Assembly: GCA_934589525.1 (NCBI GenBank)
Contig: CAKTOB010000027.1
Coordinates: 1-29,865 of the forward strand
Length of the DNA stretch: 29,865 nucleotides
Reading direction: 5' to 3'
From: an uncultured Oscillospiraceae bacterium
GTDB lineage: Bacteria; Bacillota; Clostridia; Oscillospirales; Oscillospiraceae
Positions within the stretch are counted from its first letter, which is position 1. The number at the start of each line of letters is the position of its first letter. Below the pieces are notes generated by a model, which was given only the letters and a program-made list of their open reading frames with translations, was not told the DNA's origin and did not search any database. The position numbers and the translations under genes were made by a program. Shown here in pieces: positions 16,365-24,960 of the stretch.

Positions 16365-17345
16365 ATGAGAGATTCCCTGGGCCTGACAGCGGCGGATTAC
16401 AAGCGCCTGAAAATTCAGCAGAAGGTTGGAAACCTGCTCAATGCCAAGTTTACAAAACCCACCTATATTCTGAAATTCGGCAAGGAACGGACCGACCGGC
16501 TCTACCCTGTGAAGGAGGACCGGATGAAGTGGCTGGATACCTGCTATGATATTCTGACGGAGGATTTTGCCGATTTCCTCCGGGACTACCGCTTTACGCC
16601 CCACAAACCGGAATCGGACAAAAAATTCATCTGGGTATGCTGGCTCCAGGGGGAGGCGCATATGCCGGAGGTGGTCAGGCTGTGCATCCGCTCCCTGCGG
16701 AAAAACGCTCCGGAAAATGCGGAGGTGGTGTTGCTGACAGGAGAAAACATTGGGCAGTACGCTGTTTTTCCTCCCTATGTCTACAAAAACCTCAAATCCG
16801 GCAAGCTGACCCTGACCCACTTTTCGGACCTTTTGCGCATGAATCTCCTCAGCCGCTTTGGCGGGCTGTGGGTGGACTCCACCGTCTTCGTCAGCGACAA
16901 AATTCCCAAGGCTTATCTGGATGCGCAGCTTTACAGCATCCAGATGTGGGGGAAGGAGGACCGGGCACGGAATCCCTACTACGGCGGCCTGACCTCCTTC
17001 CTGCTGGCAGGAGGGACCGAGTGCATGGTCTATGACTTCTGCTACCGGTTCTTCCTGGAATACCAGAAAAAATATGGCCACCTGATGGACTATCACCCCA
17101 TCAATCTGTGTTTCCGGATGCTCTATGACCTGTACCCGGAGTCCCGGCAGGCGGTGGATGCCATCGGCCCCAACAACCGGGAGGTCTATACCCTCTTTGA
17201 CGATGCGGGCAAGCCCTATGACGAGGAACTGTGGAAAAAAATCACCGACCACCAGATTTTCCACAAGCTCAACTGGCGCAAGTACTATCCGGAAACTGTG
17301 GATGGAAAAATGACGGTCTACGGCTATATGCAAAGCATTACCTGA
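16365..17345 (+). CDS. GT32-family capsular polysaccharide-type glycosyltransferase
   Basis: A 326-residue enzyme matching the Caps_synth/GT32 pattern: KFIWVCWLQGEAHMPEVV near residue 86 for the first strand, then FSDLLRMNLLSRFGG leading into WVDST, which holds the metal/nucleotide-binding Asp, at about residues 153-173. No membrane segment is evident, so it probably acts in the cytoplasm on a lipid-linked or oligosaccharide acceptor. It follows the alpha-glucosidase by 24 bases with TTAGGAGCGG upstream, so the two genes share a transcript. Donor sugar unknown. Confidence 0.88.
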   Translation: MRDSLGLTAADYKRLKIQQKVGNLLNAKFTKPTYILKFGKERTDRLYPVKEDRMKWLDTCYDILTEDFADFLRDYRFTPHKPESDKKFIWVCWLQGEAHMPEVVRLCIRSLRKNAPENAEVVLLTGENIGQYAVFPPYVYKNLKSGKLTLTHFSDLLRMNLLSRFGGLWVDSTVFVSDKIPKAYLDAQLYSIQMWGKEDRARNPYYGGLTSFLLAGGTECMVYDFCYRFFLEYQKKYGHLMDYHPINLCFRMLYDLYPESRQAVDAIGPNNREVYTLFDDAGKPYDEELWKKITDHQIFHKLNWRKYYPETVDGKMTVYGYMQSIT

Positions 17346-17395
17346 CCGCAAGCGTTATATGAAACCCTGTCCTTACAAACGTGACTACCCCCCGG

Positions 17396-17470
17396 CGAAA
17401 CCGTAGGGAACGGCCTGCGTGCCGTTCCGGGGACGTTCTAAATATAACTCCGTGGGGTTGAATGGTACTA
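17396..17470 (-). repeat. Hairpin module, single copy (type D)
   Basis: One module of the intergenic repeat family in reverse orientation: hairpin GGAACGGC-CTGCGT-GCCGTTCC (17407-17428) preceded by GTAG on this strand, then a conserved segment ending GTTGAATGGTACTAC. With the bidirectional terminator it fills the gap between two convergent genes; 17346-17395 holds nothing recognisable. Confidence 0.75.
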
Positions 17471-17493
17471 CCCCTCAACATGCCCTCCCGACA

Positions 17494-17546
17494 AAAACCC
17501 CCGGCCGGGCGTATCCTGGTGGATACGTTCCGGCCGGGGGGCTTTT
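17494..17546. terminator. Bidirectional terminator between convergent genes
   Basis: Long GC-rich stem: CCCCCGGCCGG..CGTATCC (17498-17516), loop TGGT, GGATACG..CCGGCCGGGGGG (17521-17541). It is flanked by AAAAA on the left and TTTT on the right, so it can end both the plus-strand GT32 transcript and the minus-strand transporter/lyase operon, whose last stop codon (17545-17547) overlaps its edge. Confidence 0.88.
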
Positions 17547-18507
17547 ATACGCCGTTGACCACGTTTTTGGGGGTGCCGTTCAGGAAGCCGCGGATGCTGT
17601 CTACGATGGTGTTCAGCAGCCGCTGGCGGCTTTCCAGGGGTGCCCAGGCCATGTGGGGGGTGATGATGCAGTTTTCGCAGGAGAGCAGGGGGTTATGGGG
17701 GTCAATGGGCTCCTGACAGGTCACGTCCAGGGCGGCTCCCCGGAGCTTGCCGGAGGTCAGGGCCTGGGCCAGGGCCTGTTCGTCGATCAGGGCGCCCCGG
17801 GCGGTGTTGACCAGCAGGGCACCGCGGCGCATTTTGGAAAGCGTCCGGGCGTTGATGATGCCCTGGGTCTCCGGGAACAGGGGACAGTGGAGGGACACCA
17901 CGTCCGACCGGGCAAGCAGGGTGTCCAGGTCCACATAGGTGGCGATCTCCCGGCCTTCAGGGCTCTGGCTGCGGTTGTAGGCCAGAATGTTCATGCCGAA
18001 GGCCTTGGCAAGCCGTGCCACGGCCATGCCGATGCTGCCAAGACCGATAATGCCCATGGTCTTTCCCGCCAGCTCCACCTGGGGGGTCAGCCAGTAGGTA
18101 AAGCAGTCGGCCTTCTGCCAGCCGCCCCGGTGGACATCCCGGTCATGAAGCCCAACCCGGTGGCACAGCTCCAGCAGCAGGGCCATGGTAAACTGGGCCA
18201 CCGCCGCGGTGCCGTAGCTGGGGACGTTGGTCACGGGGATGCCCCGGGCGGCGCAGGCTTCGGTGTCCACAACGTTGTAGCCTGTAGCCATGACGCAGAT
18301 CAGCCGGATACCCGGGCAGCGGTCCAGGATCTCCCGGGTAATGGGGACCTTGTTCAGCAGCACGATCTCGCTGTCACCGATCCTGGCAATGGCCTCCTCC
18401 TGGGAGTCGGTTCGCTCGTAAACCGTGACCGTTCCAAATTCCTCCAGGCAGGAATAGGACAGATCCCCGGGGTTCAGGGCGTGGCCGTCCAATACAACAA
18501 GTTTCAT
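17545..18507 (-). CDS. D-2-hydroxyacid dehydrogenase (NAD-dependent)
   Basis: A 320-residue member of the D-isomer-specific 2-hydroxyacid dehydrogenases, closest in look to glycerate dehydrogenase/hydroxypyruvate reductase types. It has the cofactor loop GLGSIG (155-160) and the catalytic triad Arg237 (NTARGALID), Glu266 (QEPIDP) and His285 (TPHMAW). It reversibly reduces a 2-oxoacid to the D-2-hydroxyacid with NAD(P)H. The start is ATG 18507 after GAGGAGAGG; an upstream TTG in frame is less likely. It is the last gene of the nine-gene operon, 14 bases after the U32-like gene. A role in reducing pyruvate or another oxoacid released by the lyase is only a guess. Confidence 0.9.
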   Translation of the reverse strand: MKLVVLDGHALNPGDLSYSCLEEFGTVTVYERTDSQEEAIARIGDSEIVLLNKVPITREILDRCPGIRLICVMATGYNVVDTEACAARGIPVTNVPSYGTAAVAQFTMALLLELCHRVGLHDRDVHRGGWQKADCFTYWLTPQVELAGKTMGIIGLGSIGMAVARLAKAFGMNILAYNRSQSPEGREIATYVDLDTLLARSDVVSLHCPLFPETQGIINARTLSKMRRGALLVNTARGALIDEQALAQALTSGKLRGAALDVTCQEPIDPHNPLLSCENCIITPHMAWAPLESRQRLLNTIVDSIRGFLNGTPKNVVNGV

Positions 18508-18521
18508 AGCGCCTCTCCTCT

Positions 18522-19412
18522 TCAAAAAAGATCCAACATGCTGTCTAAGTAAATCGCTTCCCGGACATGCAGCTGGTATTGGGGCTTGGTCAGATAATAC
18601 AGTAAAAATTCCAGCACCATGGCGCTGCCCAGGCCCCGGCCCTCCAGCTTGAAGTTTTCAAAGCCCATGGGAAGGTAGGTTTCCTGAATGTCCTGAATGC
18701 TGATAAAGCCCGGGTTTTCCATGGCCCGGGAGAACCGGTATCCTTCATCTCCATGGGGGGCGGTGCAGACATGGTCCCGGCAGGGAAGCCCCAGGTTTTT
18801 CCGGCTGACGTTTTCGTAGCAGCTTTTCCGCTGGGTGCAGCCAAAGTCGCAGCACTCGTTGCACAGAAATTCCACCTTGGCCCTCTGGCCCGGGGTCAGG
18901 GTTTCCAGATGCCGGAAGTCCTTATTCAGCCGAAAATCCGGCACCACATAAGAAAAGGCCTCCCGGTCCACCTCCTGTAAAAAGTCCTGCCAACGGGTCA
19001 GGACTTTGGTGGTGGAGGAGATGCGGCAGAGGTTGGGGTAATGGGTTTGCAGGTATTGCAGCAGCAGCTCGGAGTGGAGGATCACCCCGTTTCCCTCCCG
19101 GGCGTTCAGTTGCCTGCACAGGGCGTTGGAGGCGGGGTCATCCAGGTGCCGGGGCTCCAAAAGAGAATTGCTGAAGGTCAGCCGGGCAGAAATGCCCTCC
19201 GCCCGGCACAGCGCCAGGGGACCTTGAATATCCCGGGCCTCGCAGCCCACCCGGCCGCCGCCCCACAGGCAGCTTCCCGGTGCCCCATAGAGGGAGCCGA
19301 TGCGGCACCAGTCGTAAAAATATTCCCGGTGCTCCCGGAATAAAGGGAGAAACAGCCGATACAGCTCGTAAAATTCAAACAGCCCCGGCAGATGGAAAAC
19401 GGCTTGCTTCAA
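18522..19412 (-). CDS. U32-peptidase-like iron-sulfur protein (tentative)
   Basis: A 296-residue cytoplasmic protein, tentatively placed with the peptidase U32/UbiU-UbiV superfamily. The middle looks like a TIM-barrel series (LTFSNSLL, VILHSELLLQYL, RISSTTKVL, YVVPDFRLNKDF). Residues 184-216 hold seven cysteines (184, 187, 188, 192, 198, 211, 216) in CNECCDFGCTQRKSCYE, which resembles the CxxxC..R..H/C cluster that binds a 4Fe-4S centre in U32 relatives. The start appears to be TTG, overlapping the TGA of the YhcH gene (TTGA) with AAGGTGG upstream, implying coupling. Its reaction is unknown, and no catalytic assignment is made. Confidence 0.6.
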   Translation of the reverse strand: MKQAVFHLPGLFEFYELYRLFLPLFREHREYFYDWCRIGSLYGAPGSCLWGGGRVGCEARDIQGPLALCRAEGISARLTFSNSLLEPRHLDDPASNALCRQLNAREGNGVILHSELLLQYLQTHYPNLCRISSTTKVLTRWQDFLQEVDREAFSYVVPDFRLNKDFRHLETLTPGQRAKVEFLCNECCDFGCTQRKSCYENVSRKNLGLPCRDHVCTAPHGDEGYRFSRAMENPGFISIQDIQETYLPMGFENFKLEGRGLGSAMVLEFLLYYLTKPQYQLHVREAIYLDSMLDLF

Positions 19413-19867
19413 AGGATTTCCACCTTGAATTTATAGCAGCACTTCCGCACATGGGCGGTGTCCCCGTCTGCCACCTTGACCATATGGATATCCTCGGGAT
19501 AGACGATCAGCACGTCCTCCGGGGTCATGGTGAACCAGGTTTCCACGGGGCCTTGGAAGCCTACAAAGTCTTCCTGCTCCTTCCGGACGGTCTCGGTCAG
19601 GCGCTCCACATTGGAAACGCCGATTTTCTCATGGCCCCCCAGCAGCACATGGACATCGCCGTAGGCAATGTGCCCTTCCCACAGGGCCTGTTCCTGGGGG
19701 ACGGTGTCGTAGTCGAAGCGATTGACGAAGGCGTTGTCTCCGTCAATGTCGTTTCTGCCCATGGAAAGCTGTTCCGGGTCGCTGTGGAGAATGGCCCGGA
19801 TGGCGGCATCCAGAGACTTGCTCTGGCCCAGATACCGGGAAAGATTCTTTTTCTTCGTGTAAATCAT
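19409..19867 (-). CDS. nanQ: YhcH/YjgK/YiaL-family protein, probable sialic acid anomerase
   Basis: A 152-residue cupin-like protein of the YhcH/YjgK/YiaL family, normal length. Recognisable features are the N-F-Y-type core FVNRFDYDTVPQE, the metal-site region WEGHIAYGDVHVLLGGHEKIG, and MTPEDVLIVYPEDIHMVKV. Escherichia coli YhcH (NanQ) speeds interconversion of sialic acid anomers so that the lyase receives the alpha form; a neighbouring N-acetylneuraminate lyase supports the same role. ATG 19867 is used, with AAAGGTGG seven bases upstream; a TTG one codon earlier is also in frame. The gene symbol rests on family and context, since the family also contains proteins for other sugars. Confidence 0.8.
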   Translation of the reverse strand: MIYTKKKNLSRYLGQSKSLDAAIRAILHSDPEQLSMGRNDIDGDNAFVNRFDYDTVPQEQALWEGHIAYGDVHVLLGGHEKIGVSNVERLTETVRKEQEDFVGFQGPVETWFTMTPEDVLIVYPEDIHMVKVADGDTAHVRKCCYKFKVEIL

Positions 19868-19897
19868 CAAAAATCCACCTTTCTATAAATGCAGGGA

Positions 19898-19930
19898 TTG
19901 CCGGGACGGTCTTTTGGACGGTCCCGGCAA
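19898..19930 (-). promoter_or_regulatory. Intra-operon stem-loop between nanA and nanQ
   Basis: Perfect ten-base arms TTGCCGGGAC (19898-19907) and GTCCCGGCAA (19921-19930) with a 13-base loop that can pair partly. It starts eight bases after the lyase stop codon on the minus strand. No T-run follows, so it is more likely an mRNA-stabilising or attenuating hairpin than a full terminator. Confidence 0.6.
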
Positions 19931-19937
19931 GAATCAG

Positions 19938-20870
19938 TTACTTGGCGCGGATACGCTTGCAAAGGTCCAGGGAAAGGCCGTCGGCTTCGTCAATTTCCAA
20001 AAGCTCCTTCACCAAACGCTCTTCCTCCTGGGGGGTGAAGTTGGTAAAGGGACGGCGGGCGTAGCCTGCGGGAATGCCCGCGGCCCGGAGCCAGAGCTTG
20101 ATGCAGGCCATCATGCTGCCGCTGTGAATGCCCGCCATAATCACATGGACGGCTTTGCATTGCAGCGCGGTGGCCGCGGGAATGTCGGAACGCTTCACCG
20201 CATCCCAAATCCGCAGATACAGGTCCGGAATGCAATTATAGAAGGAACCGATGATCCCGTCAACCCCCAAAGCGATATTGGAGGAGCCCAATTCGTCGCA
20301 GCCGCCGTAAATCTGGAAGCCGGGCTTGCACTGCTCCCGGATCTGGGCGGTTTCGTACAGGGCCGTTCCCGTATATTTGACACCCTTGACGTTTTCGATC
20401 TGGCTGAGCTTTACAATGGTCTCCACGGACATCATTCCGGCCAAAGGAATGTTGTAGACGATCATGGGAAGGTCCGTTGCCTGGGCAATGTCCCGATAGT
20501 AGCCGATGATCTGCTCCTCGTTAAACCGGAAATAGAAGGGGGGCACGCTGGAAACGCCGGCGGCCCCATGGGCCTGGGCGTGTTCGGCCAGTTCTATGGA
20601 GGTTCTGGTGGACATGGCACCGACGTGGACCACCACAGGCACCCGGTCGCCTACCTCTTCCATGACGATCTCCACCTGGCGCTTCCGCTCCTCGGGGGTC
20701 ATCAAGAAGGCTTCGCCGGTGGAGCCCGTCAGGTACAGGCCCCCGATGGGGTAGCTCAGCAGGTGGCGGATAAAGGCCCGGGTGCTGGCCTCGTCCAGGT
20801 TTTCGGCCTTGTCGAATACGGAAATGACGGCGGGAATGACACCTTTAAAATCCTGAATACTGCGGCTCAT
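19938..20870 (-). CDS. nanA: N-acetylneuraminate lyase
   Basis: Class I aldolase of the DapA/NanA superfamily, 310 residues. Sialic acid lyase cleaves N-acetylneuraminate to pyruvate and N-acetylmannosamine. The NanA-type pocket is visible: GSTGE at 49-53 (DapA has GTTGE), Tyr139 in YNIP, Schiff-base Lys165 in GVKYT with Thr167, and GCDE (D192, E193) plus Ser209 in GSFYN, matching the sugar-contacting residues of Escherichia coli NanA (D191, E192, S208). AAAGGAG precedes the ATG; the gap from oppF is five bases. Related nonulosonates or 2-keto-3-deoxy sugar acids cannot be excluded as substrate. No nanE, nanK, nagA or nagB lies in the window, so ManNAc processing must be encoded elsewhere. 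Confidence 0.88.
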   Translation of the reverse strand: MSRSIQDFKGVIPAVISVFDKAENLDEASTRAFIRHLLSYPIGGLYLTGSTGEAFLMTPEERKRQVEIVMEEVGDRVPVVVHVGAMSTRTSIELAEHAQAHGAAGVSSVPPFYFRFNEEQIIGYYRDIAQATDLPMIVYNIPLAGMMSVETIVKLSQIENVKGVKYTGTALYETAQIREQCKPGFQIYGGCDELGSSNIALGVDGIIGSFYNCIPDLYLRIWDAVKRSDIPAATALQCKAVHVIMAGIHSGSMMACIKLWLRAAGIPAGYARRPFTNFTPQEEERLVKELLEIDEADGLSLDLCKRIRAK

Positions 20871-20875
20871 ATAAG

Positions 20876-21916
20876 TTACTCCTTTTCTTTTGCCAGAAAG
20901 CTTGCGTATTGCTCGTGTACCAGATGACAGGCGGCGAAATGGCTCACGCCGTCAATGATGTATTCTTCCAGAACCGGACGCTCCTGCTTGCATTTTTCGC
21001 AGCACCGGGGGCACCGGGGGTGGAAGGTACAGCCGCTGGGGGGATTGGCGGGGCTGGGGACGTCGCCCTGCAGGGGGATGCGCTTTTTCTTGTGGGTCAC
21101 GTCTGCCACGGGAATGGCGCTGAGCAGGGCCTGGGTATAGGGGTGGAGGGTGTTTTTGAACAGTTCCTCCGAGGTGGTCAGCTCCACCACCCGGCCTAAG
21201 TACATGACCGCGATCCGGTCCGCCAGGTATTCAACCACGGACAAGTCGTGGGTGATGAAAATATAGGTCAGCTTGTATTCTTCCTTCAGCTGGTTGAGAA
21301 GCTTCAGCACCTGGGCCTGGATGGAAACGTCCAGGGCGGAAACCGCCTCGTCGCAGATGATGAGCTCGGGACTAACGGACAGTGCCCGGGCGATGCCGAT
21401 GCGCTGCCGCTGGCCGCCGGAGAACTCGTTGGGATACCGGGTCATATAATCCCGGGGCAGGTTTACCGCCTCCAGAAGGTCCCCGATTTTTTTGATGCGC
21501 TCGTCCTTGCTCTTGACCCCAAACTTTATCAGGGGGTCTTCCAGGGAGCCGAAAATCGTAAAGGCGGGGTTTAGGGAGGAATAGGGGTCTTGGAAGACGA
21601 TCTGGATTTTCTGCCGGGCATCGTCCAGCTCCTTCCGGCTCAGCTTCCGCAGGTCTCTGTAGCCGTCCTCAAACTTATACTCCATGCTGCCCTCGGTAAC
21701 GGGCACCAGCTGCAAGATGGATTTGCCCAGGGTGGTCTTGCCGCAGCCGGACTCCCCAACCAGGCCCAGGGTCTCTCCCCGGTAAACATCCAGGTTGATG
21801 TCGTCCACGGCCTTGACATAACCCACGGTGCGCTTCATCAGGCCCTTTTTAATGGGAAAATAGGTTTTGGCGCCTCGAACTTTCAGAAGGACCTCTTTCT
21901 TTTGCTCATTTGCCAC
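20876..21916 (-). CDS. oppF: Peptide-class ABC importer ATPase (OppF/DppF type)
   Basis: ABC ATPase of 346 residues from the oligopeptide/nickel class. Walker A GESGCGKT (54-61), Q-loop FQDP, signature FSGGQRQR, Walker B LIICDEA and switch His in FITHD are all intact. The C-terminal oligo_HPY extension has four-plus cysteines (CTFHPRCPRCCEKC), as in family members that bind a 4Fe-4S cluster. The start is GTG 21916 with AGGAGG upstream, overlapping the end of oppD by 11 bases. It pairs with the OppD-type ATPase to power the importer; the gene name marks family position, not proven peptide transport. Confidence 0.92.
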   Translation of the reverse strand: MANEQKKEVLLKVRGAKTYFPIKKGLMKRTVGYVKAVDDINLDVYRGETLGLVGESGCGKTTLGKSILQLVPVTEGSMEYKFEDGYRDLRKLSRKELDDARQKIQIVFQDPYSSLNPAFTIFGSLEDPLIKFGVKSKDERIKKIGDLLEAVNLPRDYMTRYPNEFSGGQRQRIGIARALSVSPELIICDEAVSALDVSIQAQVLKLLNQLKEEYKLTYIFITHDLSVVEYLADRIAVMYLGRVVELTTSEELFKNTLHPYTQALLSAIPVADVTHKKKRIPLQGDVPSPANPPSGCTFHPRCPRCCEKCKQERPVLEEYIIDGVSHFAACHLVHEQYASFLAKEKE

Positions 21917-22940
21917 TTGCCATTACCTCCTTATAGTTAAAGCACCGGGAATAATGACCTTCCTTTACCCACTGCTCGGGAGGCATTTCCGTCTCGCAGC
22001 GTTCGCAGGCGTAATCGCACCGGGGGCAGAACTGGCAGCCCTTGGGCCGGTTGAAGGGGTCAGGGGTAGAGCCCCGAATGGGTTCCAGCTGCTGATCTTT
22101 TCCCTTGCCCAGAATGGGAATGGAGCGGAGCAGGGCCTTGGTGTAGGGATGGGTGGGATTGGTGAAAATATCCTCGGCCTTGCCGTATTCTACGATGTTG
22201 CCCATGTACATGACGGCCACCTCGTCGGCCATTTCCGCCACCACGCCCATGTTGTGGGTGATCATCATAATGGCGGTGCCGTGCTTTTCCTTCAGCTCGT
22301 TCATCAGGTCAAAGATCTGGGCACTGATGGTCACGTCCAGGGCGGTGGTGGGCTCGTCGGCAAGCAAAATTTTGGGCTCACAGGACATGCCCATGGCGAT
22401 CATGGAGCGCTGGCGCATGCCGCCGGAGAACTGGTGGGGGTATTCGCCGTAGCGGATTTCCGGGGCGGGGATGCCCATATCCGCCAGGTCCTCAATGGCC
22501 TCTTCCTTATACTGGGCCTTGGTCAGACCCTTTTTGTGCTCCCGGAGCATTTCCTCGATCTGGTAGCCCACGGTGAACACCGGGTTCAGGGCGGTCATGG
22601 GGTCTTGGAAGATGATGGCAATGTCCTGCCCCCGGAGGGCGCGCATTTCCTTGCCGTTCTTTTCCAGCTGGTCCAGCCGGACCTGGCTTCCGTCCTCTTT
22701 ATAATAGGTAATGGAGCCGGACTCGATCCGGGACAGCTCCGGCAGCAGCCGCAAAATGGAGTTGGCGGTAACGGACTTGCCGCAGCCGGATTCGCCTACC
22801 ACGCACAGCGTCCGCCCCCGGCGAATGTCAAAGCTGACACCCCGCAGGACCTTGTTGCAGCGGCTGTTGGTATAGAAATTGACGTGCAGGTCCTTCACCC
22901 GAAGGACCACATCATCCTGCTTTTTTTCTACAGTTTCCAT
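21906..22940 (-). CDS. oppD: Peptide-class ABC importer ATPase (OppD/DppD type)
   Basis: ABC ATPase of 344 residues. Walker A GESGCGKS (49-56), Q-loop FQDP, signature FSGGMRQR, Walker B ILLADEP and switch His in MITHN are present, as is the C-terminal oligo_HPY segment with CQFCPRCDYACERC. The start ATG 22940 is set by AGAGG eight bases upstream; a GTG nine bases earlier would overlap that site. It lies 12 bases after oppC. Confidence 0.92.
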   Translation of the reverse strand: METVEKKQDDVVLRVKDLHVNFYTNSRCNKVLRGVSFDIRRGRTLCVVGESGCGKSVTANSILRLLPELSRIESGSITYYKEDGSQVRLDQLEKNGKEMRALRGQDIAIIFQDPMTALNPVFTVGYQIEEMLREHKKGLTKAQYKEEAIEDLADMGIPAPEIRYGEYPHQFSGGMRQRSMIAMGMSCEPKILLADEPTTALDVTISAQIFDLMNELKEKHGTAIMMITHNMGVVAEMADEVAVMYMGNIVEYGKAEDIFTNPTHPYTKALLRSIPILGKGKDQQLEPIRGSTPDPFNRPKGCQFCPRCDYACERCETEMPPEQWVKEGHYSRCFNYKEVMASGK

Positions 22941-22952
22941 AGGGTTCACCTC

Positions 22953-23897
22953 TTAACCGATCTGGTTGGGGTCGCTGGCATCCCGCAGGCCGTCACCGAT
23001 GAAGTTGATGGACAGCACGAACAGGATCAGCATAATGGAGCAGGGCAGCCACATCCACCAGTACCCCAGCCAGTCAAAGCGGATGGTGCCGGAGTTGGTG
23101 ATGACGTTGATGATGTTGCCCCAGGTGGCGATCTCCTGGGGAACGCCGTAGCCCAGGACGGACAGGGAGGCCTCCTGCAAAATGAACATGGCGGTGGACA
23201 GGGTGATGTTGACCACCACGGGGCCCAGGGTGTTGGGCAGCAGATGCTTGAAGGCGATCTTCACATCGGAGATGCCGAAGGCCCGCAGGGCCTGCACAAA
23301 CTCCTCTTCCTTCAGCGACAGCACCTTGCTTCGGGCCATACGGTACATGCTGGGCCAGCCGGTGAGGATGAAGATGACGATCAGGTTCTGGAGGCTCTGG
23401 CCCACCAGGGCCACAATGATGATGATGAGCACCATCTGGGGGAAGGACAGGAAAATATCCGCGATTTTCATCAGCAGATTGTCCAGCCACCCGCCCTTAT
23501 AGCCTACAAACAGGCCCAGGGTCACGCCGATGAGGGCTGCGCCCAGGGCGCTGCCCAGGCCCACCACGATACTGATGCGGCCGCCGTAGAGCATCCGGGA
23601 CCAGATGTCCCGGCCCATCTGGTCGGTGCCGAAGATGTGGGCAAGAGAGGGGGGCTGCATTTTTTCCCGCAGGGCAAAGGCCGTGGGGGAATACTTGGTA
23701 AAGAGGGGGGCACCGAAGCACAGCAGGCAGATGACGAAGAACATGACCACGCCCAAAACTGCCAGCTTGTTGGCGGTGAGCTTCCGCAGTGTCCGGTTGG
23801 TGAGCTTGGTGGAGAGCTTGCCGCTTTCCTCCATGTCCCGGATTTTATCCATCTGACGGTCCAAAGCCGTCCGTTTTACTTTGTTTGTATTTGTCAT
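22953..23897 (-). CDS. oppC: Peptide-class ABC importer permease (OppC/DppC type)
   Basis: Inner-membrane permease of 314 residues. It has a cytoplasmic N-terminus, a first helix near 44-66, the OppC_N-type GTDQMGRDIWSRMLYGGR loop (about 90-107), then five further membrane helices. The EAA loop EEEFVQALRAFGISDVKIAFKH (about 200-220) contacts the ATPases. Its ATG overlaps the oppB stop by four bases (ATGA). Confidence 0.93.
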   Translation of the reverse strand: MTNTNKVKRTALDRQMDKIRDMEESGKLSTKLTNRTLRKLTANKLAVLGVVMFFVICLLCFGAPLFTKYSPTAFALREKMQPPSLAHIFGTDQMGRDIWSRMLYGGRISIVVGLGSALGAALIGVTLGLFVGYKGGWLDNLLMKIADIFLSFPQMVLIIIIVALVGQSLQNLIVIFILTGWPSMYRMARSKVLSLKEEEFVQALRAFGISDVKIAFKHLLPNTLGPVVVNITLSTAMFILQEASLSVLGYGVPQEIATWGNIINVITNSGTIRFDWLGYWWMWLPCSIMLILFVLSINFIGDGLRDASDPNQIG

Positions 23898-24844
23898 GAC
23901 AGTTTCACCCTCGGATCAAGAACCGCCGTCAGAATATCCACAAGCAGGGACGACAGCAGCACGAGCAGGACCATAAACAGGCCGACGGACATGATAATGG
24001 GGGTATTCTGGGTCTTTACGGCATCGGTGAACCATCTGCCAACGCCGGGCCACTGGAAAATATTTTCAATGACGATGGAGCCGCTGATCAGGGTGGGGAG
24101 CCGGAAGCCGATCAGGACCATGACGGGGGTGCAGGCCACCCGGAAGCCATGGAGCATATTGACCTTCCACTCCGGCAGGCCCTTGGCCCGGGCGGTTTTC
24201 ATATAGTCCCGGTTCATGGAATCCAGCATGCTGGACCGGGCGTAGCGCATGACACCGGCGGTCATGGAAATGCCGAGAACAAAGGCGGGCAGGAACAGAT
24301 GGTGCAGCTCACTGAGAAGGCCACCGGTGCCCCGCTGGCCCACGGGGAACCACTTGAGGTTCAGGGCGAAGAGAATAATGCAGAAAATACCAAACAGGAA
24401 CTGGGGGATGGCCACGCCGATCATACCGGCCACGGTCAGCACGTTGTCGGCGATTTTTCCTTTTTTAAGGGCGGAGATCACGCCCAGCAGAATGCCCAGC
24501 ACCGTGGAAATAATGAGCGCGGCCAGAGACAGCTCAATGGTGGCGGGAAGCTTCTGCATCATGAGCTCGCTGACGGGCATGTTGTTTTGCAGGGAATACC
24601 CAAGGTCCCCGGTACATACCCCCTTGAGCCAGTTGAAATAGCGGACGATCATGGGGCCGTCCAGACCCTTGGCCACCCGGAAGGCCTGAACCTGCTCCGG
24701 GGTCATTTCGGCCAGCTGATCCATGGGGATCAGGAAATCGATCACGTCACCGGGCATCAGTTCCACGCCCAGATAGATGAGAAACGTGATGATCAGCAGC
24801 ATGGGAATCATGCCCAGCAGTTTTCTTAGTGTAAAATTCAGCAT
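23894..24844 (-). CDS. oppB: Peptide-class ABC importer permease (OppB/DppB type)
   Basis: Inner-membrane permease of 316 residues from ATG 24844. The first helix starts at once (LNFTLRKLLGMIPMLLIITFLIY), a periplasmic-side loop follows to about residue 90 (GDLGYSL), then five more helices. The EAA-type loop is MNRDYMKTARAKGLPEWKV, and the family end WFTDAV...LDPRVKLS is intact. ATG 24844 has GGAAGGGG upstream; an ATG 30 bases earlier lacks a ribosome site and would add ten polar residues. Confidence 0.92.
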   Translation of the reverse strand: MLNFTLRKLLGMIPMLLIITFLIYLGVELMPGDVIDFLIPMDQLAEMTPEQVQAFRVAKGLDGPMIVRYFNWLKGVCTGDLGYSLQNNMPVSELMMQKLPATIELSLAALIISTVLGILLGVISALKKGKIADNVLTVAGMIGVAIPQFLFGIFCIILFALNLKWFPVGQRGTGGLLSELHHLFLPAFVLGISMTAGVMRYARSSMLDSMNRDYMKTARAKGLPEWKVNMLHGFRVACTPVMVLIGFRLPTLISGSIVIENIFQWPGVGRWFTDAVKTQNTPIIMSVGLFMVLLVLLSSLLVDILTAVLDPRVKLS

Positions 24845-24921
24845 GGAAAAACCCCTTCCACTTTCTGTAGACATCCGGGCAGCGCTTGCTGGTGCTGTGG
24901 GTCGCCTTCCGGATAGCGGGC

Positions 24922-24945
24922 GGGGGCTAGCAAAGGCTAGCCCCC
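24922..24945 (-). promoter_or_regulatory. Stem-loop between binding-protein and permease genes
   Basis: Perfect ten-base stem GGGGGCTAGC (24922-24931) / GCTAGCCCCC (24936-24945) with a four-base loop, 15 bases beyond the binding-protein stop codon on the minus strand. The T-run precedes rather than follows the stem, so it is not a standard terminator. It is well placed to stabilise the binding-protein mRNA and allow its excess over the membrane subunits. Confidence 0.65.
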
Positions 24946-24960
24946 AAAAACGTATCAGAA

